NCBI GenBank assembly: GCA_947652605.1
Contig: OX393576.1
Coordinates: forward strand, 54,846,966 to 54,910,965
Direction of reading: 5' to 3'
DNA length: 64,000 nucleotides
Origin: Elmis aenea
Lineage: Eukaryota; Arthropoda; Insecta; Coleoptera; Elmidae
Each line of letters starts with the position of its first letter. The stretch's first letter is position 1. The notes under the pieces were generated by a model. That model searched no databases and had not been told where the DNA came from. It saw nothing but the letters and a program-made list of their open reading frames with translations. This document shows positions 39,001 to 51,000 of this stretch, in pieces. The position numbers and the translations under genes were made by a program.

Positions 39001-42000
39001 AATTTGGCGCCCCCTTTATTCCATAAAATAATACAGACACATAAAAAATGGTAAAAAATGTATCAAAACAAAAAAAATATAACAAAAAAAACAGAATAAT
39101 AACAAGTTTTACTATACATGTCATTTCTGTAAAACTTTTCGTGCCTCCTTTTGCACTTGTCCGCACCTCCCTGGGGAGGTGCGCCTCCCAGTTTGGAAAT
39201 CGCTGGTCTACAGGGTGGTCCACATAGAAGTGCAGGCCACTATTGGGATCTCGTAAACGGTAAGAGCTACAAAGAAGTTTACATCAGACAAATTGTTTCC
39301 CTTTCTGAGACCTATTCATTGATGCTTTAATGTTTTTAAAAAAGTTCCGTGATACGCTAGATACTAAACGAAAATAAAAATGGGCATTTTTTTTTAAATT
39401 GTAAATAACTCGGTTCACTTGGTACAAAAATTTTTTTGGGGAAAAAGTTGTAGATTTTTTTATGCACTTTCAGTTTGTCTAATTTGAACTGCTTTGTAGC
39501 TCTTGCCGTTTACAAGATCCCAATAGTGACCCTTCTATGTGGATCACCCTGTATATCACAATGCGAGTCTTAAATTCATACCTTCTTTGGAGGATAGAGG
39601 GGCCCGTCTATTGCTTCCCCGGGGCCCGGATTTTCTGTGAACGGCCCTGAGTATCCAAATTAAAAAGTTATAAATAGGTAGTTTTTAAATAATTTTACAT
39701 AGATTGTGAATAGGACACTAATATTTTTTGAGTTAGTTTAGAGAATACAAACCCAACTTGCATTTTTTTTTAAATGGCAAGCATAGTTGGCTTTAACTTT
39801 ATAAAAATGATTTTCCATATTTTGTTCACATAAAAAGTTGTGTGTAATAATTTTCGATAAAAAGGGGAAAATGTGTAACTCTTGAAAAAAAAAACGTAGA
39901 CACTGAAACAATGACTATTATTTTAAAAAAATCTGTTAACTTTCAATATGTTTACAGGGTGTTTAAAATTCTAGTTTAAATACGGGGATGTCGCTTATTA
40001 TAATAGTTGGAGTATAGGATTAAACTTGGCAAAGTTGCTAAATTCGGTGCTCATTAATAATCCAAAGAGAAATTCGAAATATCTCAAAAGGTATCCGAGA
40101 AAATCATGAAAAACTGAAAACTCCTCTGAAGTGTAAAATATTTTAAATGTGCAAAAACATAGTTTAAGCAACGTTTTAAGTCGGCTCGGATGGTAATCAC
40201 TAATTTCTCCTAGCTCGATTGGTTTTTGTTTTATGACAACCAACTTTATTTTTTCTTAAGGGTGCAATTTTTATTATTTACATAATTAAAGACTGTCATA
40301 AAACACAAACTAATCAAATTGGGAAAAATTTGTTATTAGCATCCGATCGGGCTTAAAAGCTTGCTTAGGCAATGTTTTTTACACATTTGAAATATTTTTT
40401 ATGCTACAGTTGTTGATGATTTTCAAAAATCGTATTTTCCGGTTTTTCCTAATCTGCCAGGATACCATTTGATATATTTTCAATTTTTTATCGGATTGTT
40501 AATAAGCACCGAATTTGGCAACTTTGCCAAATATAAACCTATGTTCTAGCTATTATAATAAGCGAGATCCCCGTGTTGAAACTAGAACTTTAAATTTTTA
40601 AATAGTGTAGCTTGATATGTATTTCCTTTAAACACTGCAACATAATGTCATGCAATTTTTTCTACATTAAATAAGCGATGATTTTTAATATTTTTTGCAT
40701 TTATTTATACCATTTAGCGTAGGTTATCATGTAATTTAGTTACTTTTTCTTTATGATTGATACTTTTATCTCTTTATATTAAAAACTACTAACACTACAT
40801 ATTATAACAACCTATATCAATGAAATCATTTTTTTAAAGACTACAGCCAACTATGGTTGCCATTTAAAATAAAAGATATTTATTTATTTAATCAGCTCTT
40901 CAGGCCCATGGCTTTGTAGTATGTTTTCCTCCATTTGTTTTTATTCTCTGCCAGTTTTCTCCATTCTTCAACTCCTAGTTCCTTCACGTCCTTTTCCATA
41001 GTCTAACCATTTTCTCCATGATCTTTTTATCCTTCTTCCCGTGACTCCTCCCTCAAGTACTTGTTTCGTAATTATTTTCTCCGGCAATCTTGATACATGT
41101 CTCAGCCACCTCATTTGTTCTGTCTTTACTACATTAATTATATTATGTTGACCATACTATTTCTCCAGTGCCTCATTTGTTCTTCTTCTCCATTGTTTTC
41201 TTTCCTCTAAATATATTTCATAATATCTTCCTTTTCCAGACCTGTAATGTTTTTCTTTCTTATTGATTCATTTTCCATATCTACCAGACGTCTACGATAA
41301 TTTTATACTAAAATATGAAACTAATTTAATTCCCAGAATTGTATTTTTAAGAATACTGAACAACAATCGTCATTTTTGAGAAAGCGACAATCTATTGTTG
41401 ACACAGCCGATGAAGCTACTTTAATTCAGATTGCCACAGAAGCATTCGTAAAAGAATTGGGTCTCGATAATGACTCGATACTCCAGGGAAAAGTAGAATT
41501 TAGAGAAGTGGCCGCTGGTACCTATCTAATGAAAGAAGATTCGAATAAGGTGAGATGCAAAATATATTGAGTGTCTCAGAAAGAATCTGCCAAACACCAT
41601 GTGGTGAACATGCGGAGTTGCACGGTCTTGTTGTATGATAGTTACAATGTAATAGCAATTGCTAAATAAAGCTAACTTAACTAACTAACTAACAAACTAT
41701 TAATACACAAGTTATTAAAGTACTATTTTCTAAAAAAATTATACTGGTTTTCCACATCTACTGTTTAAAATTTAGCGACCAAGATGAATAGCTTCATGAA
41801 ATTTTTAATGTCTTGCCTTTTTTTGCAATAATCCATAACTTCATATCTTTTTCAAATCAGAACGTTGTTGCTATGATTTTTTTTACCTAAAATACTTGAG
41901 GAATGCATTTTGAAGTTTGGTAGATTCCTCCTTGAACACTCGGTATAAAATGGTGTTGAGTATTAAAGTTTCTAAATAAATTTGCAGGATGTTGCTCTTG

Positions 42001-45000
42001 TGTATGTAATATCAGGGACTTTGCTCGTTTCACAAAAATTAACAGATGAACAGGAAGAAGTGCACATGTTTACTGCTCATTCAGGAGAAATCTTAGGTGG
42101 CTTAGCAGTTTTAACTGGAGAAGCTAGTTTTTTTACAATAAGAGCCAAACACTTTTCGAGAATTGCTTTGATTTCAAAAAATACATTCTATAAGTGAGTT
42201 CTTAAATTTTTATTAAGCTTTTTGTAACTATAAAAAAAATTATTTCAGTGTGATGAAGGAGAAACCAGGGGTAGTTTTGTATATTGCGAATATGGTTATA
42301 AGACGATTGTCACCATTTGTTAGGCAAGTAGATTTTGCCCTGGATTGGGTTTTTCTGGAGTCAGGGCGGGCAGTATACCGTCAGGACGATGAGAGCGATT
42401 CTACTTTTATTGTGCTTTCTGGTCGTCTGAGATCGGTTATTACACACAGTAATGGCAAAAAAGAAATAGTTGGGGAGTACGGAAAAGGAGATTTAGTCGG
42501 GATTGTAAGTCTAAAAGCTGTGTATGTTTATGGAGGCTTACGTGAAAAATTCTAGGTTGAAATGGTAACACATACTAAAAGGAGTACCACTGTTATGGCT
42601 GTGAGGGATTCGGAATTGGCAAAGTTACCGGAAGGCCTTTTTAATGCGATCAAATTGCGATTTCCTATTGTAGTTACTAGATTAATTAATTTGTTAGGAC
42701 ATAGAATATTAGGTAAGTAATAAAAACAATTTTTAAAAAACACATTCTAGTGCTGTTATCCGTTATATTTTGCAAATAACACATATTAACTTTTTTTTTG
42801 TGATTTGTGTTTGTGTGTTGAATTGTCTATTTTGATCTTTAATTTACTGTGCCCATTAAACGGCATGGTGTTTCAAATAAGCGAAGTAAATTGCTGTAAG
42901 TTGCTTAATTTGATTTATTTTCTTTAAGATTTGGCCCAAATAAGCGGCTGACCCGATTAAGCGGAGTCGACTGTATTTTAATGCACTTTAATTGATTTAA
43001 CAATTTTTTTTTTCTAGGTGCTTGGCAGAAACCGTCTTTGACTCTTCGTCCTACTGTTACGTCCGCTGTGGACACTCGACCATCACAAATAAATTTTTCA
43101 ACCGTAGCTATTGTTGCTGTGTCTGAAGACGTACCGTTAACAGCGTTTACTTATGAACTTTACCATTGCCTTCGTGCCATTGGTGGGTCACTCTCACAAT
43201 CCAGTCGCTAATATTTTTACTTACGGTTCTTGTGTTATAGCACCAACATTAAGACTGACTTCCGATGTGATACGTAAAACATTAGGTGCTACAGTAATGG
43301 ACCCAAATAACGAATACCGACTGACGTCGTGGCTTGCACAGCAAGAAGACCAACACAAGATTGCATTATATCAATGCGATCATACATTTAGTGTGTGGAC
43401 GCAGCGATGTATTAGACAGGCTGATTGTGTGTTAATCGTTGGTCTTGGAGAAAATCAACCGAGCCTAGGAAAAGTACTGCACTTGCAAAAATTTTGTGGA
43501 TTGTCAATAAACTTTTGTGTTTCATTAGGTGGAAAAAGAAATCGAGAGACTTGCAATGAGGACGCAGAAAGAGCTTGTTTTGCTTCATCGAGAAGGAGGA
43601 CCAAGGCCGCATAATACGGTATCTTGGCTGAACATGCGCACTTGGATATCATGGCATCATCATATACAGTGCTCCAGACGCATGTTTTCAAGGAAATCAC
43701 TTTATAGAATTGTTAGTAAAATTAACCGTTGCCATTTAATTATTTTAATCTATTCGTTTTCAGAATGAACTCTACAGCAAAGTGTGTATGTCGGACCCAA
43801 ATATTCATTCTGATTTTTCTCGGCTGGCTCGATGGCTTACTGGAAAATCGGTTGGGCTAGTGTTGGGAGGAGGTGGTGCCAGAGGAGCTGCCCATATTGG
43901 CATGATTAAAGCCATCCAGGTAAATCTTGAAGTTTTTTTAAAGTTTTAGGTCTGTCCAAAATAACTAAGCATCCATATGGGGATTTCTGAAACGATGACA
44001 GCTACTAAGTTGGTTAACTGAAAAAAAAGCGCATAATTTTGAAGTGATCTTAAACCTGTTTTCAAAATTCAAATAAGTCAAACAAAAAACAATATATTTT
44101 TTTTAAATCTCTTGTTTTAAAATATCGTTCTTTTGTTTTAGGAAGCAGGTATTCCTATAGATATGGTAGGTGGTGTTAGTATCGGGGCTTTTATGGGTGC
44201 TCTGTGGTGTCAGGAAAAAAATATGACTACGGTAACACAAAAAGCTAGAGAATGGTGTAAGGTAAGTTTAAAGTAAATTTTGTATGACTGTCGTATGTTT
44301 GCTAACATATTTTTTTATTAGAAAATGACCCAGTGGTGGCGTCAGATTTTAGACTTGACATACCCGGTTACTTCCATGTTCAGTGGTCGAGATTTTAACC
44401 AGACAATCCGAAGTACATTCGGAGAAACATTCATAGAAGATTTATGGCTTCCTTATTTCACCGTTACAACCGATATTACTTCTTCTTCAATGCGCATTCA
44501 TAATCATGGTGAGCAAATTTTTTTTTCTCTGTAATTTCAGTATATACATATTTTTTTTATTTCTAAAAATTAACCTCTTAATTTTAGATGTTGCAAATGC
44601 ATCGCTTTTTTTTTGTCATCTTCGTAAATTTATTTTTGATGTTCTATTGTTTCTATGTATGTCTGTGTACAGTGTGTGTGTGTGTGTATATTGTGATTGG
44701 TTAGCCTTTTGTTTTTTCACTTGCGTTTATTTTATTCATTTGTTTTATTGGAAAAATAGCTGATAGAAAGTCTTAAACGATTTTGATTACCCTGATAATG
44801 CTTGCATGCTGTGTGACTGAATTTCAGTTATTGATACATTGAAGTAATGTTAGTGCATTTAATCTATATTTTAGATGACTAGTTTGTCAGCTATAGAACC
44901 AATATAACAATTTCTTTGATCTTGTATGGTACTTGCATGAATTATAAATACCTAATACTACTACCTTTTTATAACTAAACCAATAAGTTGTTATTAAAGT

Positions 45001-48000
45001 AGTTTACTTAGAATATGACACTTAAATATTACTTATTTTTATATACTCAATTTGGGATTAGTTTAAAAAATATCAAGTTTTTTGCATAGTCAACTCTTCA
45101 AAAATTTGATCAGGGCTCCATTGTTCATGAAGGTTATTTCTAATTTGTTTATTGAAAGAAGCCCCAAGTAGTGCAAACTGCAAAGTGCACTTACACCAAA
45201 CAAAATGCTTCATAGGTCTTTATATACAAAATTAAAAAGTGTTGTAGTTTTTTTGCTGTTGAAGAAATTAAAACTTCTTAATTTTGTTCCTGCAAGTACC
45301 TTTTTGTGTCAATGAGTTGTAAATGTAACTTAAGGTTATTTACTTTGAAACTGCAGAACCTTTTTCAGCTGTTAAACGTTTTTAATAACAAAAATAATTT
45401 TATTTTACCTTCTGTCTTAAAAAATCCTCTTACAATCTTTTAGTTGAAATCAACAAGAAGTTTTATAATATATAGGAATTATTTAAACAGAACTGCAAAT
45501 TTGTTTTTATAGTAATTTACGTATACATTTTTATATTCATACTAATAAAATTAATGGTTTGGTGTTATTCGGTTGTCTGTAGTACTGTGACGAAAAACAG
45601 ACGAATGGTAAAAATTGTTTAACTCAAAAATTAGTGTTACATTTTTCTGTGACAGTTTTGCTGTATTTGTACAGTCTAATTTTTTTTTTCAATAAGGTAC
45701 AATAAAACCTGGTCGATTCAAAAATTCAGGAAACCAAAGGAGTATTTTAAATTCAAAATTTAATATCATTGCTCTTTTTATTTTATCGACATGATACTTA
45801 CAGCAAGTCAGTGCCCCACTATGCACATACAAACTTGTTAATTCCTTGTTTGTGGATAAAGTAAAAGAGGGTAGAAGAGTAATTTGTCTGCCGTATCTGT
45901 TTACTGTACAAATCCACCTGTGTGTATCCAAATAATTGCCGTATTTGTCCTGCTCGCTGTCGGTCGCAAAAGACGACGAGCAATTATTCAGATACACACA
46001 GGCGAATTTGTACAGTGGACAGATACGGCGGACAAATCTGTCGCACATACTCGCATGTGAAAAGGACCCTTAAGAACCGAAAGCAATGATAATATTTAAA
46101 GTTAAATGATCATTACCGGTTTGTACACAAACCCGTATGGCAACAAGAATGTTTTTTAAAATATGTATGTTTATTTTTCGAAAGTTTTCTATATCATCTT
46201 AAAATGTGTACTAAAAAACATTTCTATGAACTAAGATTTTGGAGTTATTGAAACATTTGTTTGGGATTGGCTTTTTTAGGTATTGAACGTTTGAATTGAG
46301 TGGGTTTTACTGTATTTTAAAATTAGCGAGAGCCCAGAATTATTTTTTGAAGTAAGTAATCTTTTTATCATTACATTAAGCCGCTCTTATTGTTATATAT
46401 GTATCCACATTTAGGGTATGTATGTAGCTGTAGACGAATTAAGACTTTTGCGAAAGTGTGGTGTCTTACTTCGTTAAGTTTTATGTTTATTAAATTACTT
46501 AGCAGCTTCTTAGTTGTTACATTATTTTGGGTATCGTGTTTCTTGCCAGTTTTATGAATATCTTTTGTGCTTAATAGTAAAGGCATGTGGTCTAGTATTA
46601 AGTATGTCACAGGCTCTTTATGGCGCTACGTCAGATCTTCCATGTCGTTGTCAGGTTACATGCCCCCGCTTTGTGATCCAATCGATGGACATCTTTTGCT
46701 TGACGGAGGATACACGAATAACCTTCCAGGTAATAATTACATTTAAAATGATGATTTGATCTAATTCAACGAAAACTAGAGGTAAGTGATTAATTTTTAT
46801 TAACTTGGGTCTCGTGGTCTCCCAGGATATCATCCCAAAAGGTAACCAATCACAATGGTGTGCTGTATGGTGTTAGTTTTCATTTATTTTCTGCAAAAGT
46901 CTTACTATGAAACATTTTGTAATTCCCTTTGTACATAAAAGCAATATAATTTTAAGTTACAGAAACACTTGTGAATTTTTGTTTTAACAGGTCAGAGCTA
47001 GAAGTTTAGGTCGAGCTATATTTAATTTGGTTAAATTTTTAATTGAATCATATCAAGCTTCAAGTATCTAGTTTCAACCAGGGCTAGAAACCGAAAAAAA
47101 TTTTGGTTAACGGTTAACCGAAATCAAGAACTTTATTTTTATAACGGTTTTTGTTGAAAAACCGGTTTTTTCCGTAAAAAACCGGTTAATTTAACCGGTT
47201 TTTAACATTATTCAGATTTGGAATGCAAAGTATAAAAAGATATTATCTATTTATAATTTTATAATATATGTACAACCAAGTATTCAGTAATTACTTTTGG
47301 TAAACTAATCACATTTAATACAGATTTTGTATTTTTCAAAATAATTTTTATTGAAAAGGGATGTTTAAAAAACCGGTTTTTTATTATTTTGGTTAAAGGT
47401 TACCGTTTTTTTTGCCCTTAAAAATAACGGTTTCGGTTTTGGTTAAAAATCACAATTTTGGACAAAAAATAAAGGTTAACCGGTTTTTTAAACCGGTTTA
47501 AAAAACCGGTTTCATGCCCTGGTTTCAACTAGTTTAAACTTTGATTCACCACTTTTTTTAGCAATTTTATAAAAAGAAATGTGTATAAGTTTAAAAAAAC
47601 ATCCAATAATTTTTATTATGTTGCAGTCTTTATTGTAACTATTTTATTATTTTAAAAGTAGTTTTGCTGCATATCTTAATTGGTCTCGAATTACTTTCCA
47701 TTGATTTTTTTACATTTAAAATATACTTTTTTTTAGTGATAAGTAGAATCTTAAATATTTTATATGTATTAATTTATAGTAATATAAAGTTTATATTTGT
47801 TTATCAAATACAAACATCTTTAGTTAATTTTGCATTATCGAGGTCATCTGCGGCTGTAGTTTGCTTTTAAGTTGGCTTATCATTGCTTTTATGCTTCTAT
47901 CATTCACTGTACAATATTTTTGTCTTAAGTTATGTATTTTTAAAGAACAATAAAAATACGTACTATTTTTAAAGAACAATAAAAATACGTACTATTTTTA

Positions 48001-51000
48001 ATTTAAATAAAAAACAGGAAATTCAAAATACATTCTAAATATAGATAAATAATTTAAGAAAAATACCCTGAAAATAATTTCATTCAAAACTAACTTTAGG
48101 CTTCTTGCCGTAGTATAAACATTCAAAACAAAAACGCTTAAAGCTTAATTACCAAAATTCACTATGCATTGAAAAAATGCATCGAACAGTTAATTCAAGG
48201 AAAATGCACTGAAAATAAATTCATTAAAAAGTTATTTTAACTTTCTTGCATTAGTTTAAAAAATATTTTACTCGGTATAAAAATTTTGCATATCATAAAG
48301 CTAAGTTATGTGTCATTAAGGAACTGATTTGAATATCTTCAAAGGAACTGCACATCAACAACTGCATTATTAATAATTAACAAAAGCGTTATCTATTTTT
48401 TTTACATATTTATGTGTATAGAAGTATAGTTAAATGCCATAAGAAGTACGCTTTTAAAATGATAAGAAAATCATTAAATAATGGTATAGAGGTGGTAATA
48501 AAAACATTGTTAGTATATTTTTAGAAAATATAAATGCAGTTAGTGTATTAGCAATTCAATTTAGCTTGTAGCTATTCCGATTTCCATATTTATTTTTACA
48601 GTTTATACACCTTTTATCTTATAAATGTTTGACTTATTTTAGTGATCTATTTTGAATATAAATATAATATATTTTGATTAAAAATCACTTTAAAAAAAAT
48701 AAAAGTAGGTAAGTTTAATTGTAAAGATTCTTATTGACCTGTTACAAGACTCACTTCTTCATCAGTCGTAATCTTGAATTATTTAAATAACATTGCTACT
48801 GATGAAGAGATAAGAGTCTCAAAATGGGTCTTCACAAGAAATCCTTTGTAAAAATTATTAGTCATTTTAATTTAAACTTTATGTTTTTAATCAATAAATC
48901 ACTTGAATATTTAAACATTTATCACTAGTTTCAAGAAGAATCTCTTCTTGAAGAAGATCTGTACCAGTTTTGACACTTGTCTCTTCAGTAGATTTTCTTT
49001 AAAAAGAAATTTTTCCTTACACGTAACATGTCTAGGAATTATTTTTATCAAATGATATGAAAAAAAAAAATTAATAAAATTAAATATATTGCTTAAATTT
49101 ATAGATATATTTTGTTGTACTATATCAAATAGATCCTTAAATTTTTATTGTTTTAAATATAATTAAAATTGATCAATTGCATTAGCAGCATAGCTTATGT
49201 ACAGGTTTCTTGTGGAGGTATGTTCGTGGCAGTATGTCGATTGTTGGCATTTTTCCACCGATGTGTGATTCTACAGACGGACATATGCTAGTGGATGGTT
49301 GCTATGTAAATAACGTACCAGGTAATTTTCTACCTCATAGGTCTATTTCATTTCATATTATTATCAGGTATGTACATATGTAAATTTATTATTTGTTGAA
49401 TTTTAAAACATATTTTACATTGCAAACAAGAACATATTTTTATCTTGGATTTTATAGCGGGGTCATTGCATTTCAAATTTCGATTTTGTAGTGTGTTATC
49501 ACAAAGTTACTCAAACTGTAGTTGCATATGTTATAATTAAAAAATCCCCATGGCAAAAAAAAACAATTAAAAAAATCCCCATGGCAAAAAAAAACAATTA
49601 AAAATTTGAGCAGTACCCTATGAATTGTAGAATATTTACTGCACATTGTAACACTAAAATTTATTTAATTTAACCCAAGTTCTTTGTTTGCAAAATCAAT
49701 GCTGTAAGAAGAAATGTTTTTAATATATGATTTATGATACTCTAATTTCTTTTTTACTTTTGATGTGATATACAAGATGCATAATTCATTGTATGCACAT
49801 GTTTCTGTGCATAATTTTTTTAATCTAATTTAGTTAATGTAGGTTTTTATGACTTAATTATTTGTTAAAATAACAGTGGCTTATAGCAAACTTTAAATTT
49901 TGTTCAAAACTGTAAATATTTACCTTGATACTTCAACGAAATTCATTTGCATTAAATTTTTTGCACAGAACATGTGCAAAAAACTTTATTATGTACAGAA
50001 TTACGTGCAGCAATATGCCTCTTGTTATACAACATTTAATAAAAAAAATAAAAAAAAATAAATGAAAATATAAAACTATTGTCAAAGTTGACTACAGATA
50101 ATAAATTTTTTTGTTTTAAAACAATCCTTAACCTCTTGCCTGTCCACATGTTTTACGTAGAATTTGTGCCATACGTACATTTGAAAATTTCACATGTATT
50201 ATGTTGTCTAGAGATATTTTAAACATATCGAGTAGTGTCAGGATACATGTAAAAGATCGAGCAAGAGCAAAGGTATGTGTATTCCATATGATACACAGAG
50301 AGTACGAAGAACCATTTTTATGTGTGTATCACATGTCATGCATAGGACAGGCAAAGGGTTAATGTTAACTTTTCTGCTAAGGTTTCTTATATAAACAAAT
50401 TCATATATTTATTTTGGATAATAATTTAAATTACGGTTTTCCTTTGAGTGGGTATTTATAGACTGAAGAATCAAACGCTTTAATATTTTAAAATGTGTTT
50501 TTAACTAACTGTTAATTTTATAGCTGACGTAATGCGCAGTTTAGGCGCAGATCACATCTTAGCAATTGATGTAGGATCTGTAGATGACCAAGATTTGACA
50601 AATTATGGTGATGATTTATCAGGATGGTGGCTATTGTGGAAGAGATGGAATCCCTTCACTTCAAACGTAAAAGTTCCTAATTTGCCTGATATACAATCGC
50701 GATTGGCTTACGTTAGTTGTGTTCGGCAGCTTGAGGTAACAAAAAAAAAGTTATTTCTCGCGACGATATAATGATCTTTTTCTTTTAATTAGGAAGTGAA
50801 AAATAGTGATTATTGCGAGTACATACGACCACCTATTGATAAATACAGGACGTTACAGTTTGGTAGTTTTGATGAAATTAAAGATGTTGGTTACCAGCAT
50901 GGAAAAACTTATTTTGAAGGGCAGTTGAAGGCAGGTGTTTTACCATTGTTTAAAAGTAATGCAGAGGTGGCCCGACCAGCATCGCAGCAGCATATCATGT

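Larger units (their letters stand above)
37888..39649. mobile_element. hAT-type element with two nested hAT elements and foldback G
   Basis: The outer pair of ends CAGGGGGGGGTAG and (reverse) CAGGGCCGTTC is flanked by a perfect 8-bp duplication AGTATCCA (37880-37887, 39650-39657). Inside are three further elements: 38258-38483, 38949-39205 and 39211-39551. All of it lies in NTE intron 7. The outer ends are weakly inverted, so the duplication carries most of the weight. Confidence 0.65.

Noticed and set aside
44650..44763. Open frame in NTE intron 17 with a (GT)n run
   Set aside because: Low-complexity, no acceptor and donor in the right phase, no similarity to NTE.
45689..46048. Minus-strand 119-codon frame in NTE intron 17
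   Set aside because: It spans an inverted repeat and has no recognisable domain or splice context.
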